Numbered from the stretch's first letter, positions 10,476-20,285 are shown. The stretch is 64,000 nt of DNA from Psychrobacter frigidicola (GCF_007997305.1 NZ_VORZ01000001.1:1178001-1242000), one strand, 5' to 3'. Translations and numbers: made by a program. Notes: generated from the sequence alone by a model not told the origin.

Positions 10476-11678
10476 CTAGGCCAACTTGGCAATAATGCTG
10501 GCAGTATAACGCCGCGCTACCGTATCAATCGCTAAAATATCATCAATATCGGCATTCGCATTTAAAGTTGATACTTGTACACCCGTCAAAGCTTGCTCAT
10601 TAATATCCGCAATATCTGTCAGGCGTACTTGCCCAGCTAAAAAGGCGGCCACTGCAATCTCGTTAGCGGCATTAAGCACAATCGTCGCTTGTGTCCCTGC
10701 TTGCATCGCTTGCCGCGCTAGACGCAAGCAAGCAAATTTCTGCAAATCTGGCTTGATGAATTCAAGACCACTGAGTGCATATAAGTCTAACGGCTGCGAG
10801 CCACTATTAATACGCGCAGGATAGCTTAGCGCATGGGCAATAGGGGTTTTCATGTCGGGACTACCAAGCTGCGCCAAAAAGCTACCGTCACTATATTCTA
10901 CCATTGAGTGGATGATACTTTGTGGATGAATCACCACATCTATCTTATCCTCACTCAAATCAAATAAATGACAAGCTTCTATTAATTCCAGCCCTTTATT
11001 CATCATCGTTGCTGAGTCAACTGAGATTTTTCGTCCCATTGACCAGTTTGGATGCTTGACGGCTTCTGCTACGCTCGCTTGCTGCATTTGGCTAAATGAC
11101 TGCTGCAAAAATGGCCCACCAGAAGCCGTTAACCACAGTTTACGTACCCCGTGGCAACGGTCATGAATTTGAGTGTTATCTTGCTGAATAACGGGCGGCA
11201 AACATTGAAAAATAGCATTGTGCTCAGAATCTAGCGGCAGCAAAGTCGCATGATGTGTTTTTACGGCTGCGATCATCACTTGGCCTGCCATGACCAAGGC
11301 TTCTTTATTGGCGAGCAGAATACGTTTGCCTGCACGCGCTGCCGCTAAAGTCGAAGGCAACCCTGCTGCACCAACGATAGCGGCGACTACGGTATCAACT
11401 TGATTGTCAGTAGCAATGTCATTCAATCCAGCATCGCCACCGACCACATCAATATCTAGAGCTGCCGCCTTTAAGCGCTGCGCAAACTCATCAACCACAG
11501 CCGTCGGTACGCAAACGCGCTTCGGTATAAACTGCTGACACAGCGCCAAAAGTTTGTCTAAACGCTGGTGTCCCGATAAGGCATAAACCTCATACTCATG
11601 GGGATAGTCCGCTAAAATTGCTAAAGCACTATCACCAATAGAACCCGTTGCGCCAAGTACAGCGATGCGTTGTGTCAT
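10476..11678 (-). CDS. dxr: 1-deoxy-D-xylulose 5-phosphate reductoisomerase
   Basis: Dxr makes 2-C-methyl-D-erythritol 4-phosphate with NADPH, the committed step of the non-mevalonate isoprenoid pathway, and so feeds UppS encoded upstream. The N-terminal Rossmann motif VLGATGSIGDSAL, the metal- and substrate-binding LLPLDSEHNAIFQCLP, and LTASGGPF are all present, as is the MGRKISVDSATMMNKGLE segment that holds the substrate phosphate. The 400 residues equal the family norm (398 in E. coli). It lies between cdsA (248-base gap with a hairpin) and rseP. Confidence 0.97.
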   Translation of the reverse strand: MTQRIAVLGATGSIGDSALAILADYPHEYEVYALSGHQRLDKLLALCQQFIPKRVCVPTAVVDEFAQRLKAAALDIDVVGGDAGLNDIATDNQVDTVVAAIVGAAGLPSTLAAARAGKRILLANKEALVMAGQVMIAAVKTHHATLLPLDSEHNAIFQCLPPVIQQDNTQIHDRCHGVRKLWLTASGGPFLQQSFSQMQQASVAEAVKHPNWSMGRKISVDSATMMNKGLELIEACHLFDLSEDKIDVVIHPQSIIHSMVEYSDGSFLAQLGSPDMKTPIAHALSYPARINSGSQPLDLYALSGLEFIKPDLQKFACLRLARQAMQAGTQATIVLNAANEIAVAAFLAGQVRLTDIADINEQALTGVQVSTLNANADIDDILAIDTVARRYTASIIAKLA

Positions 11679-11836
11679 AACTATGGATGCCTATGGTATC
11701 GTTAAAACAAATAAAGAGAATAAAACAAATGAATAGCTATAACTTAAAAGTATAAGAGAGATTCATTATAAACGGATATAAATATAATTTAACAAAAATA
11801 AAAAGCCAAGCACTTAGCTCAGCTTAATAAGTCTCT

Positions 11837-11858
11837 GGGCTATGTTTTCATATAGCCC
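11837..11858 (-). terminator. hairpin after cdsA
   Basis: GGGCTAT / ATAGCCC with an eight-base loop lies about 70 bases after the cdsA stop. On the minus strand a GC-containing weaker fold and then TTTTTATTTTT (around 11795-11805) follow. This could be a weak terminator or attenuator between cdsA and dxr. The remaining gap shows no gene. Confidence 0.45.
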
Positions 11859-11926
11859 TTCAAAACAATATTTACAAATAACGCTTTTAAATAGAAATCC
11901 TACATAACATTGCTAGAGGTAGTCTT

Positions 11927-12736
11927 CTAAATCACCAATAGGCCAAGTTGCTGTAAACCCCAGAAACCAAGCGCAAATATTGGTGTTGCTGATAAGAGCG
12001 AATCAATGCGATCAAGTATGCCACCATGCCCTGGTAGAATTGTGCCAGAATCTTTGACATTAGCACGGCGTTTGAGCATAGATTCAAACAAATCGCCCAA
12101 GACCGATACCAATATCGTCAGCGCAGACAAAGCCACAAAAGCAATCAGCGCCGTGCCTGTCAGTTGTAGTTTAAAAACACTAATACCGATAACTACCACC
12201 AAGCCTGTTACTAATCCACCGGCTAGCCCTTCCATACTTTTATTTGGAGATACGTTGGGCGCCATCTTGCGACGACCAAGCTTACGCCCAACGAAATAAG
12301 CGCCACTATCAGCACACCAAACCAGTAAGAAGACATACAAGAGCCACCACGCTGACTGTTGCCACAGATAAAACATAGCGGTAATCGAAGCCGTTAATAT
12401 AACGACACCCATTAGTGCCAGCTGATTACCATACCACTTGGTATGCGTTGGAAATTTGGTTACCCAAGATAATGCCATGAGCCATATTATTAAAGAGGCT
12501 ACCCACCACACTATCCATGTGACTTTAAACAATAAGGATACGAGCGTTACTGCTAATACCATCAACACAAAAACAACCGGCTGTCGCCATTTTGGCATCA
12601 GCTTAGTCCACTCATGTGCTGCAATCGTCACACCAATAATCAATAAAGGCGCAAATAAGATAGGTGATTGGCTCGCAAATAGTGCAATACCAACGATAAT
12701 TATTAGGATAACTGCCGTTTTAATCCGTTGCCACAT
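11927..12736 (-). CDS. cdsA: phosphatidate cytidylyltransferase
   Basis: CdsA joins CTP and phosphatidic acid to CDP-diacylglycerol, the precursor of all phospholipids including cardiolipin, in the inner membrane. The 269-residue protein has about eight membrane segments and the family signature near the C-terminus: VKDSGTILPGHGGILDRIDSL, here carried by DSGTILPGHGG and DRIDS. The SPNKSMEGLAGG motif lies in the middle. I use the ATG at 12734-12736 (MWQRIK), which has AAGG ten bases upstream; a GTG 27 codons further upstream would add a segment without hydrophobic or conserved character. It follows uppS in the classic order. Confidence 0.95.
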   Translation of the reverse strand: MWQRIKTAVILIIIVGIALFASQSPILFAPLLIIGVTIAAHEWTKLMPKWRQPVVFVLMVLAVTLVSLLFKVTWIVWWVASLIIWLMALSWVTKFPTHTKWYGNQLALMGVVILTASITAMFYLWQQSAWWLLYVFLLVWCADSGAYFVGRKLGRRKMAPNVSPNKSMEGLAGGLVTGLVVVIGISVFKLQLTGTALIAFVALSALTILVSVLGDLFESMLKRRANVKDSGTILPGHGGILDRIDSLLSATPIFALGFWGLQQLGLLVI

Positions 12737-12848
12737 ATTTACCGTGCCTTGTTCGTCGTAAAAGTTTATTAAAAATAAGAAACCATCTTGAACATAAGAA
12801 ATTCTATTAATAGCCACATTATACCAGTTAATTTATATTCACTACTGA

Positions 12849-13601
12849 CTAGGCTGTAGGCATCTCTATCTGCTCGCTGGTTTTACCAAAACGCCGCTGA
12901 CGCTGAGCAAATTCGGTAACCATTAGTGCCAGCTCTGCTGGAGCAAAATCTGGCCATAACGTTTGGGTAAAAAACAATTCCGCATAAGCCGACTGCCACA
13001 ATAAAAAGTTAGAGAGACGGTATTCGCCGCCTGTTCTTATGAGCATATCGACGGCTGGGGCATCAGCAAGCTGTACATGCTGCGCCAAACGCTCTTTATT
13101 GATATCAGCAACTTGTATTTGCCCGTCTTGCACTTGCTGAGCTAATTGCTGGGCGGCATGAGCAATATCCCATTGTCCTCCGTAACTAATAGCAATGACC
13201 AAAGTCATAGCACTGTATTGGGCTGTTTTGGCTTCAGCATCTGCCATAAGTGCGCGTAAATCATCACTTAATAAACTTCGGTCGCCAATAAATCGCAGCT
13301 GGATATGGTGTTTTTGCATACGTGGCATTTGCTCATTAATCGTTAATGCCAATAAATGCATGAGCAATGCCACCTCGCTTGGCGGACGCTGCCAGTTTTC
13401 ACTCGAAAATGCAAAGACCGTCAACACCTCAATCCCAACTTCACGGCAATATTCAACGATTGGGTCTAGTGCATCTTTACCAGCAATATGCCCTGCACCG
13501 CGCCCTAAGCCATTTGCTTTGCCATAACGATTATTACCATCCATAATGACAGCAATGTGACGAGGAAGAAGGACGGAAGTCAAAGGGACGGATGTAGACA
13601 T
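12849..13601 (-). CDS. uppS: undecaprenyl diphosphate synthase
   Basis: UppS adds eight cis isoprene units to farnesyl diphosphate to make the C55 carrier for peptidoglycan and LPS O-unit synthesis. The 250-residue protein begins its domain with HIAVIMDGNNRYGK, containing the catalytic Asp, and continues with FAFSSENWQRP and LIRTGGEYRLSNFLLWQSAYAE, where the residues for magnesium and diphosphate binding lie. The NNRY sequence replaces the more usual NGRW; the change is conservative in position and I do not read it as a defect. The 248-base gap to frr has two strong hairpins. Confidence 0.96.
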   Translation of the reverse strand: MSTSVPLTSVLLPRHIAVIMDGNNRYGKANGLGRGAGHIAGKDALDPIVEYCREVGIEVLTVFAFSSENWQRPPSEVALLMHLLALTINEQMPRMQKHHIQLRFIGDRSLLSDDLRALMADAEAKTAQYSAMTLVIAISYGGQWDIAHAAQQLAQQVQDGQIQVADINKERLAQHVQLADAPAVDMLIRTGGEYRLSNFLLWQSAYAELFFTQTLWPDFAPAELALMVTEFAQRQRRFGKTSEQIEMPTA

Positions 13602-13766
13602 GGGCTATACTGCTCATTATTGAGGTAAATTTATCAGTGTTAATAATTTAGAAGATCATATTTTTATCTAAGCGCCTGCTTATTTTTTAAACGCGTATCT
13701 TCTAAATACCATCACCTTATCATAGATAGATTAAGTCGCTGAACACGACTAGCATTTTATATAATT

Positions 13767-13811
13767 ATATGAGTTTGTTTAAATGCGATGGTCATTTAAA
13801 CAAACTCATAT
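13767..13811 (-). repeat. 19-bp perfect hairpin downstream of frr
   Basis: ATATGAGTTTGTTTAAATG and its exact complement CATTTAAACAAACTCATAT are separated by seven bases. On the minus strand it is the second hairpin after the frr stop. There is no T tract following it, so it is either a weak terminator or a 3'-end stabilising structure. Confidence 0.7.
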
Positions 13812-13817
13812 AACGAC

Positions 13818-13850
13818 AGACAGCCAATGATATCAAACTATTGGCTGTCT
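13818..13850 (-). repeat. 11-bp perfect hairpin 37 bases after the frr stop
   Basis: AGACAGCCAAT and ATTGGCTGTCT flank an 11-base loop. It directly precedes the 19-bp hairpin at 13767-13811 in the direction of frr transcription, giving a double stem-loop between frr and uppS without a U tract. Confidence 0.65.
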
Positions 13851-13886
13851 ACTTGAAACCCTACAAAAAAAAGAAAATATGATGTC

Positions 13887-14441
13887 TTAAACTTCCATCA
13901 AATCTGTTTCCTTTATGCTTAAACGACGATCAATGGTTTCAATAAACTTGTCGGTAATCTTTTGAATATCATCACTCGCGCGGCGTTCATCATCTTCTGA
14001 AATCTCTTTCTCTTTAGCCAGCTCTTTAATATCACTCATCATATCACGGCGAATATTACGGATAGAGACCCGGCTATTTTCAGCTTCTCCACGTGCAAGT
14101 TTTTGCATATCGCGGCGTGTCTCTTCAGTCAAAGATGGCATTGGCACGCGAATAACGTCAGCGGTCATTGGATTCAGACCCAAATCAGCTTCGCGAATGG
14201 CTTTGTCGATCGCTTGTACCATAGTACGTTCAAACGGTTGTACTAGTAGCGTGCGTGAGTCTTCAACGTTAACACTTGCCACTTGATTCAAAGGTGTAGG
14301 TGACCCGTAGTAACTAACCATTACGCCTGATAACATACCTGGATGCGCACGACCGGTACGAACTTTACTAAAGGTACCTTCAAGCGCCTCTAGCGTTTTT
14401 TGCATGCGCGATTCGCCATCTTGCTTAATCTCTTTAATCAT
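13887..14441 (-). CDS. frr: ribosome recycling factor
   Basis: RRF splits post-termination ribosomes together with EF-G. The 184-residue protein (185 in E. coli) shows the three-helix-bundle and hinge-domain sequence throughout: [20 protein letters not shown] near the N-terminus, [20 protein letters not shown] in the middle, and the helix [18 protein letters not shown]. The pyrH-frr pair is conserved across bacteria; the gap here is 108 bases. Two hairpins after the stop suggest that transcription or the mRNA is broken before uppS. Confidence 0.97.
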   Translation of the reverse strand: MIKEIKQDGESRMQKTLEALEGTFSKVRTGRAHPGMLSGVMVSYYGSPTPLNQVASVNVEDSRTLLVQPFERTMVQAIDKAIREADLGLNPMTADVIRVPMPSLTEETRRDMQKLARGEAENSRVSIRNIRRDMMSDIKELAKEKEISEDDERRASDDIQKITDKFIETIDRRLSIKETDLMEV

Positions 14442-14549
14442 TACCTGTCCTTATTTATCGATACCGATAGATTTATTCATTGTGGTTAACTGTTGGCTGT
14501 TTATATCGTCTTTATGATTGATATTACTGCCAGATTATTAGCATGGCCC

Positions 14550-15275
14550 TTAGTGATAAACACGCGTGCCTTCATTTTCGCCCATAATGACATTTAATAA
14601 GGCATTAGGCTTGGTCATATCAAAGACTTGTAGCGGTACATTGTGCTCACGGCATAAGGCAATGGCGGTCAAATCCATCACACCAAGTTTTTGCTCCAAT
14701 ACTTCATCGAAGGTCAAGCCATCATATTTAACCGCATCAGCATGTAGGCTTGGGTCTTTATCATAGACACCATCAACTTTAGTCGCTTTAAGAATAAGAC
14801 CGGCTTCAATCTCGATACCGCGCAAGCACGCTGCAGTATCAGTGGTGAAGAACGGATTACCCGTACCCGCAACAAAAATGCAAACTTCACCATTCTTAAG
14901 ATAACGAATCGCGTTACGACTGCTATAGCTTTCAGTGACGCCGCCAATTGGTAATGCTGACATTAAGCGCGTTTTAATATTACGGCGCTCAAGAGCATCA
15001 CGCATCGCAAGGCCATTCATCACTGTCGCTAGCATACCCATCTGGTCACCGGTTACGCGCCCAACCAAGCCTTCTTTTTGGAGTTGTGCGCCGCGGTATA
15101 AATTACCACCACCAACGACGATGCCAACTTGCACCCCAAGACCACGCAAGTGCGCGATAGACAAGCTCATCTTATCAAGCACATCACTATCAATCCCCAT
15201 ATCTTTGCCACCAGCTAAAGCTTCGCCAGAAAGTTTGAGCAATATACGAGAATAGCGGGGATTTTTGTCAGACAT
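14550..15275 (-). CDS. pyrH: UMP kinase
   Basis: PyrH phosphorylates UMP to UDP, a hexameric enzyme unlike eukaryotic UMP kinases. The 241-residue protein carries the amino-acid-kinase signatures [13 protein letters not shown] (phosphate-binding Lys), [11 protein letters not shown], and [15 protein letters not shown], with [13 protein letters not shown] for nucleotide contact. I start at the ATG at 15273-15275 (MSDKNP); a GTG two codons upstream is possible. It is the first gene of the frr-uppS-cdsA run. The rpsB-tsf genes that commonly precede pyrH are missing; rimO lies upstream instead. Confidence 0.97.
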   Translation of the reverse strand: MSDKNPRYSRILLKLSGEALAGGKDMGIDSDVLDKMSLSIAHLRGLGVQVGIVVGGGNLYRGAQLQKEGLVGRVTGDQMGMLATVMNGLAMRDALERRNIKTRLMSALPIGGVTESYSSRNAIRYLKNGEVCIFVAGTGNPFFTTDTAACLRGIEIEAGLILKATKVDGVYDKDPSLHADAVKYDGLTFDEVLEQKLGVMDLTAIALCREHNVPLQVFDMTKPNALLNVIMGENEGTRVYH

Positions 15276-15443
15276 GAGCACACCTTGTTGTCATTAAATT
15301 ATGAATTATCGTTAATATACAAATAAAAATCATTAATATATAAGCAGAATTAGCTTTTAAACTGAAAAGGACTAAATTGCGCTAATTGTAGCAAAAACTA
15401 CCTGCTATTAGGCAATTTTTGCTTTGAATTGCGAAACCGTTTT

Positions 15444-17027
15444 TTAACCTTCATAACTGGCAAATAAGTCATATTCACTGGCATCATCAATAGTGACCGT
15501 CAAGAACTGTCCTACTTGTACCGCAGCCGTGATGTCATCGACATAAACGTGACCGTCAATTTCTGGCGCATCGGCATAACTACGGCAAATAGCAACCCCT
15601 TCTTCAACATCAATCTCATCGACCAATACCGTTAAAGTTTTGCCAATTTTTTCTTGCAGTTTTTGCGCAGAGATATCTTGTTGTAACGTCATCAAGCGCT
15701 CATAACGTTCTTGTTTAACGGCTTCAGGTACCGGATTAGGCAAATCATTAGCCACTGCGCCTTCCACTTCTGAATAAGTAAACGCGCCAACGCGATCAAG
15801 CCGCGCCTCAACGAGCCAATCTAGCAGACACTGAAAATCTTCTTCGGTCTCACCAGGAAAGCCAACGACGAATGTTGAGCGAATCACGATATCAGGGCAA
15901 ATCTCACGCCATACATGAATACGTGCTAACGTGTTTTCACTATGTGCCGGACGCTTCATGGCTTTGAGGATGCTATGGCTGGCATGCTGAAACGGAATAT
16001 CTAGATACGGCAATAATTTTTTCTCGCCCATAAGCGCCACGACTTTATCGACATGCGGATAAGGATACACATAATGCAGTCGTACCCAAATGCCTAAGTC
16101 GTTCATTGCTTGGCACAAGTCATAAAATTTAGACTTCAGCGGCATACCATTCCAAAAGCTGGTCTTATATTTTAAATCTAGACCATAGGCAGACGTGTCT
16201 TGGGAAATAATTAATAGCTCTTTAACCCCAGCGTTTTTAAGCGCCATCGCCTCATTCATGACGCTATCGATCGGGCGCGAGACTAAGTCGCCACGTAGGC
16301 TTGGAATGATACAGAACGTACAGCGATGATTACAGCCTTCTGAGATTTTCAGATAGGCATAATGGCTGGGCGTTAATTTGATGCCCGCCTCATTAATCAA
16401 ATCTATCTTGGGGTTATAATCCTTATCCATGCTGCGATCAGGTTTCGGAACATGCAGCGCGACGGCTCTAATCACTTCATCATAAGCGTGCGCACCAGTC
16501 ACTGCCAATACGGCAGGATGCATTGCGCGAATTTTATCCGCCTCTTTACCTAAGCAACCGGTAACAATTACTTTACCGTTTTTACTAATGGCTTCACCGA
16601 TAGCGTCTAGTGATTCTTGTACCGCTGACTCAATGAAACCGCAGGTGTTAACCACGACTAAATCCGCGCCTTCATAGTCACTCGCCACTTGATAACCGTC
16701 ACGGCTCAATTCGGTAATAATACGTTCACTATCAACTAGAGCTTTGGGGCAACCTAAAGACACAAAACCAATCTTTGGCGCTGCCGTTGTTGGACTAGTA
16801 ACAGACGCGCTTGCATCACCACTTTGAGTAATACTGCGGTTTTCATTGTGATTAGCTTTATGGTGATAAGGCTGACTGGCCTCTAAAGTACTTTGTTCTT
16901 CTAGGCTCTGTATTTGCACCCGAGGTTGGGCTGGATTAAATACAGTGGCCGTGTCTTTTAGCGCCGCTGGAGCTGATGGCGACGATAGTGGTGCCGTGTT
17001 GACTGCTTGAGTAGATATTTTGGGCAT
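15444..17027 (-). CDS. rimO: ribosomal protein uS12 methylthiotransferase RimO
   Basis: RimO is a radical-SAM enzyme with two iron-sulfur clusters that methylthiolates an Asp of ribosomal protein S12. The MTTase domain begins with [20 protein letters not shown] and holds Cys residues in NTCGF and TGCLG. The radical-SAM motif CNHRCTFC follows, and a TRAM domain ends the protein. I start at the ATG at 17025-17027, which has AAGG six bases upstream; the ATG 12 codons earlier has no ribosome site. Even so, about 83 residues rich in Ser, Thr, Ala and Gln precede the first domain, an extension absent from the 441-residue E. coli protein. Confidence 0.95.
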   Translation of the reverse strand: MPKISTQAVNTAPLSSPSAPAALKDTATVFNPAQPRVQIQSLEEQSTLEASQPYHHKANHNENRSITQSGDASASVTSPTTAAPKIGFVSLGCPKALVDSERIITELSRDGYQVASDYEGADLVVVNTCGFIESAVQESLDAIGEAISKNGKVIVTGCLGKEADKIRAMHPAVLAVTGAHAYDEVIRAVALHVPKPDRSMDKDYNPKIDLINEAGIKLTPSHYAYLKISEGCNHRCTFCIIPSLRGDLVSRPIDSVMNEAMALKNAGVKELLIISQDTSAYGLDLKYKTSFWNGMPLKSKFYDLCQAMNDLGIWVRLHYVYPYPHVDKVVALMGEKKLLPYLDIPFQHASHSILKAMKRPAHSENTLARIHVWREICPDIVIRSTFVVGFPGETEEDFQCLLDWLVEARLDRVGAFTYSEVEGAVANDLPNPVPEAVKQERYERLMTLQQDISAQKLQEKIGKTLTVLVDEIDVEEGVAICRSYADAPEIDGHVYVDDITAAVQVGQFLTVTIDDASEYDLFASYEG

Positions 17028-17405
17028 AGCTGACCTTGCTAGAGATAAATTGGCTGAGCGCATTGTACGTTTTTTTTGTGATAATCACCAGTTTCAAGAC
17101 GCTATAGTATTGATTTTTGGTTATATATTATATTAAGTCTAATAAAGTATTACGGCTCACAAGTAGCAATCGCTAAATAAAGTATACCCACATCATAAAA
17201 AGCTCATTTAAAAAATGTCATTAGTATCAGCATCTTGTAGTCAATATAGTACAACATAAGAAAATATTTAAAATTAATTGCAAAAATAGCTTGCCAACCC
17301 CTTCAAACTCTATATAATGACCAACCACTGAGACGCACTACCGAATCAGTTAACTGTCTACATGGTGTTTGAATTTAAATACTAATGGTGATAGAGTAAC
17401 GAAAT
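17028..17405. other. intergenic region between rimO and tRNA-Leu
   Basis: The gap contains the ribosome site of rimO next to its start and the tRNA-Leu promoter at 17291-17318. The rest is AT-rich without a frame of credible length or a terminator-like hairpin. Confidence 0.6.
17291..17318 (+). promoter_or_regulatory. sigma-70 promoter for tRNA-Leu
   Basis: TTGCCA and TATAAT are separated by 16 bases. Transcription would begin near 17326, giving an 80-base 5' leader to be removed before the mature tRNA at 17406. Confidence 0.7.
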
Positions 17406-17490
17406 GGGGCTGTGGCGGAATTGGTAGACGCACCAGATTTAGGTTCTGGCGCCGTAAGGTGTGAGAGTTCGAGTCTCTCCAGCCCCACCA
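17406..17490 (+). tRNA. tRNA-Leu (anticodon TAG)
   Basis: The acceptor stem GGGGCTG pairs with CAGCCCC, followed by A and an encoded CCA. The anticodon stem CCAGA / TCTGG encloses TTTAGGT, so the anticodon is TAG, reading CUN leucine codons. The long variable arm (GCGCCGTAAGGTGTG region) is typical of tRNA-Leu. D-loop AATTGGTAGAC and T-loop GTTCGAGTC are normal. Confidence 0.97.
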
Positions 17491-17529
17491 TTATTCGATA
17501 GTGATTAGATTGTCTCAAACCTATATCAG

Positions 17530-17553
17530 ACCTGCTCCCGAGCAGGTTTTTTT
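17530..17553 (+). terminator. intrinsic terminator after tRNA-Leu
   Basis: ACCTGCT, loop CCCG, AGCAGGT, followed by seven T. It lies 39 bases after the CCA end. Confidence 0.92.
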
Positions 17554-17697
17554 GTGTCTATAGTTTAGGTTTTAATCAATACTTCAACTTAATTAAGACT
17601 TCAAAGCACTTCGATAGATATATTAATAATAAATTCTGCCATACTAATAGCTATTGCAGACTATCTATTAAAAGCATAAAGCGCTTAGGTTAAAACA

Positions 17698-18237
17698 ATG
17701 AATAAAAGTTTTTGGATATCAGTAGGTCTATTGGTAGCGCTAGCAGCTGGTCTTGTAGGGCTGCGCAGCTTTTTTAAACCTGCTACCTCAGAAAATACTA
17801 ACTCAGCCAGTGTTAGTACCAATGTAGATACTAGTGCCGATACTAAGCTTATGATAAGTTTAGAAAGTTTTAGAGGCTTTCACCATGATGCAGAGATACT
17901 TTTGGAAAAGTTGACAATTTTAAAAACGGGGCTGGAAAATGCAATTATTACTAAAGATATCGGTCTATTAGGAAGTACTGTAAACAATACCTATAGAATC
18001 ATGGATAATGTGAGCGTGAGTCGTCTGCCAACTATTGCACCTTTTAAAGTTTGTGATGAGGCGCTAGATACATTAGGTCTTTACGCTGTTGCCTCTAAAA
18101 CGTATTATTCTGATACGGGTCAAATAAATATAGATCAGATAGATAAAATGAGAGCTACATTTAATACTCAGTTCAGTCGGTGTCAAAACATTGTTAATGA
18201 CAAATCAGTTGAGGCGCTTTATCAAGATTATCAGTAA
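17698..18237 (+). CDS. unknown protein with N-terminal membrane anchor
   Basis: I do not recognise this 179-residue protein. Residues 5-25 (FWISVGLLVALAAGLVGLRS) form a membrane anchor or signal, followed by a Ser/Thr/Asn-rich linker to about residue 50 and a mostly helical periplasmic part. Two cysteines (in FKVCDEAL and FSRCQNIV) could form a disulfide, which fits an exported location. It is transcribed after the tRNA-Leu terminator and its last 33 bases overlap the 3' end of the oppositely oriented kinase gene. Whether the two are related in function is unknown. Confidence 0.75.
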   Translation: MNKSFWISVGLLVALAAGLVGLRSFFKPATSENTNSASVSTNVDTSADTKLMISLESFRGFHHDAEILLEKLTILKTGLENAIITKDIGLLGSTVNNTYRIMDNVSVSRLPTIAPFKVCDEALDTLGLYAVASKTYYSDTGQINIDQIDKMRATFNTQFSRCQNIVNDKSVEALYQDYQ

Positions 18238-19230
18238 TACTTTTAAATCCAACAACACCTCTTCCATATTTTTATAACGCTGTTCCGCGCGCTTCGCTAA
18301 TGTCTTATTAATAATATTTTGATAACAACAATATTCTTTGGGTAGAGCCGAAATTGACCTTTGGCAATGCTCAATCGCCCAATCTTTTAGCGGCTCGTTA
18401 CTTTGCGGTATGATTTTGAATGGTCGCTTACCAGTTAATATTTCATACATCATGACTCCAAAGGCATAGATATCACTTTGCTGCGTTGCACTCCGCCCTT
18501 GCCAAAGCTCTGGCGCACGATAAGCAGGCGTGCCAGCTGAGCGTACGTTGCTATTGTCATCAAGGCGCTGTGCCAATGCAAAATCAGTCAGTAATAATCT
18601 AGGCGCTGTACTACCATTATCAACACTATTTGATAAGAAATTATCTAGCAAAATATTACTTGGCTTGATATCGTTGTGTAGCCATCCTTCCCTATGTAAG
18701 TTGGTTATGAGGTGCGCAACTTCTATTATAAATTGCTGTTTTTGGTATACAGATAATAGCGGGCTTTCTTTATCTTTGAGCCAACGCGTCAAGCTACCAT
18801 TCGGATAATAAGGCATAACTAGAATGGTAAGATGATGCTGATTCAAAACGCTTATTTTCAAGGTGTCATAAGCCAGTATGGGCGGCGTGATGGAGATTAA
18901 GTTTGCCGTATTATGTTGAGCTTGAGTTGATAATGATTCATCTAAGGTTTGCAAGACAGTGATTTCATGACCTAGGTCAGATGTACCTTGATTAAATATA
19001 GAAGAATTAGCATCATCAGTACCAGAAACTAATGACCATTTAATCATGACACTACCAAATTTCGGATGCTGCGCACACGTTAACCCTTGATAGCTGTAAC
19101 TCTCTACCTGACTGCTTTGACTCATGCGCTGATGTGATATTTTATGATAGTGTACTGTTAGTAATGCCTCTGTTAATACGGGCAAAATTGTCAGCGCTTG
19201 GGCTTGTAAATCATGGGAGGTGTCTTTCAT
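18205..19230 (-). CDS. Hanks-type serine/threonine protein kinase
   Basis: The 341-residue protein is a single kinase domain without membrane segment. Key positions are Lys64 in VMIKWS, Glu89 in GHEITVL, the catalytic loop LHNDIKPSNILL with Asp187, and the metal site DFALAQ with Asp216; the activation segment ends in GTPAYRAPELW and is followed by SDIYAFGVMMYEILTGKRPF. Two departures from the norm are HND instead of HRD and DFA instead of DFG; both occur in active kinases, so loss of activity should not be assumed. The glycine loop is not evident. It is divergent from the DUF815 ATPase gene (110-base gap) and overlaps an unknown gene at its 3' end. Its substrate is not indicated. Confidence 0.88.
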   Translation of the reverse strand: MKDTSHDLQAQALTILPVLTEALLTVHYHKISHQRMSQSSQVESYSYQGLTCAQHPKFGSVMIKWSLVSGTDDANSSIFNQGTSDLGHEITVLQTLDESLSTQAQHNTANLISITPPILAYDTLKISVLNQHHLTILVMPYYPNGSLTRWLKDKESPLLSVYQKQQFIIEVAHLITNLHREGWLHNDIKPSNILLDNFLSNSVDNGSTAPRLLLTDFALAQRLDDNSNVRSAGTPAYRAPELWQGRSATQQSDIYAFGVMMYEILTGKRPFKIIPQSNEPLKDWAIEHCQRSISALPKEYCCYQNIINKTLAKRAEQRYKNMEEVLLDLKVLLIILIKRLN

Positions 19231-19340
19231 AATGACTACCGTGCAAGGAGATTGATGAAAATGTACTCAATTACTTGTAGTATAGTTATATTCCCTTTTT
19301 ATTCGCCAACTACTACCTTACTGACCACTATAGAGCTGAT

Positions 19341-20285
19341 ATGATACCCTCTGCCCATTACGCCCTACCCGCCCCATTGCTAGATTTACTGAGTCAATAT
19401 TTACAACAGCAAGTAACCCCAACGATTGAGATTAACCCTGAGCAGCTGGCCTATCGCTGGGTTGGTGGGCGTACCGGTCATTTAGAACCCTTAGCAGTCA
19501 ATCTATTTTTGAGTTTAGACGACCTACATGGAATCGACACTCAAAAGTCAAAACTAGTACAAAACACACGACAGTTTCTAAAAGGATATCCTGCAAATCA
19601 TGTGTTAATGACGGGTACGCGCGGCGCGGGCAAATCATCGCTGATACGAGCATTGCTTCAAGCCTATCATTCTGAGGGGTTGCGCATTATTGAAATTGCT
19701 CGTGATGACCTGCTCGTACTCGATAAAATTCGCGCCGCTATTAACGCCCTACCTGCTGACTGTCATTGTCGTTATGTAGTGTACTGTGATGACTTGGCAT
19801 TTAATGGGCAAGATGAGAGCTATCGTACCCTAAAAAGCGTATTGGATGGATCATTGGATTCTGAGCAAGACAATCTACTAGTGTACGCTACTAGTAATCG
19901 CCGCCATCTATTGCCGCAGCTGATGAAAGATAATGTCAATATTTACAATGGTCAGACTGATGAGGTCAATCCTTATGAAGAGATTGATGAGACGGTATCA
20001 TTATCCGATCGCTTTGGTTTATGGTTATCGTTTTATCCGATGAATCAAGAAACCTATTTGCAAATCGTTCAGCATTACTTAACCATTCAGCAAGGGCAAA
20101 TTACGGAAAGTATTGTTAGCAATGATGAAGACGGGATTGACAATCATGAACTGGATGAAAAAACTAGAGCTGATGCATTGCGTTGGGCATCTGAGCGTGG
20201 CGGACGTTCGGGACGAGTAGCCTATCAGTTTAGTCGTTATTGGATAGGTCAGGCGCAATTAAAAGCTGCGGATAATGCACTTTAA
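19341..20285 (+). CDS. DUF815-family AAA+ ATPase
   Basis: The 314-residue protein has a Walker A motif GTRGAGKSS (92-100) and a Walker B-like VVYCDDLAF, with YRTLKSVLDG and ATSNRRHLLP (sensor 1) after it, the pattern of the DUF815 ATPase family. The acidic segment NPYEEIDETVSLSDRFGLWL, which is conserved in that family, is also present. No cellular role is established for the family. It faces away from the kinase gene and its 3' end lies 28 bases from that of RNase Z, which converges on it. Confidence 0.88.
   Translation: MIPSAHYALPAPLLDLLSQYLQQQVTPTIEINPEQLAYRWVGGRTGHLEPLAVNLFLSLDDLHGIDTQKSKLVQNTRQFLKGYPANHVLMTGTRGAGKSSLIRALLQAYHSEGLRIIEIARDDLLVLDKIRAAINALPADCHCRYVVYCDDLAFNGQDESYRTLKSVLDGSLDSEQDNLLVYATSNRRHLLPQLMKDNVNIYNGQTDEVNPYEEIDETVSLSDRFGLWLSFYPMNQETYLQIVQHYLTIQQGQITESIVSNDEDGIDNHELDEKTRADALRWASERGGRSGRVAYQFSRYWIGQAQLKAADNAL

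Noticed and set aside
18205-18237. 33-base overlap of convergent genes read as a possible frameshift or truncated gene
   Set aside because: Both proteins end naturally and the kinase domain is complete, so the overlap is simple tail-to-tail packing.
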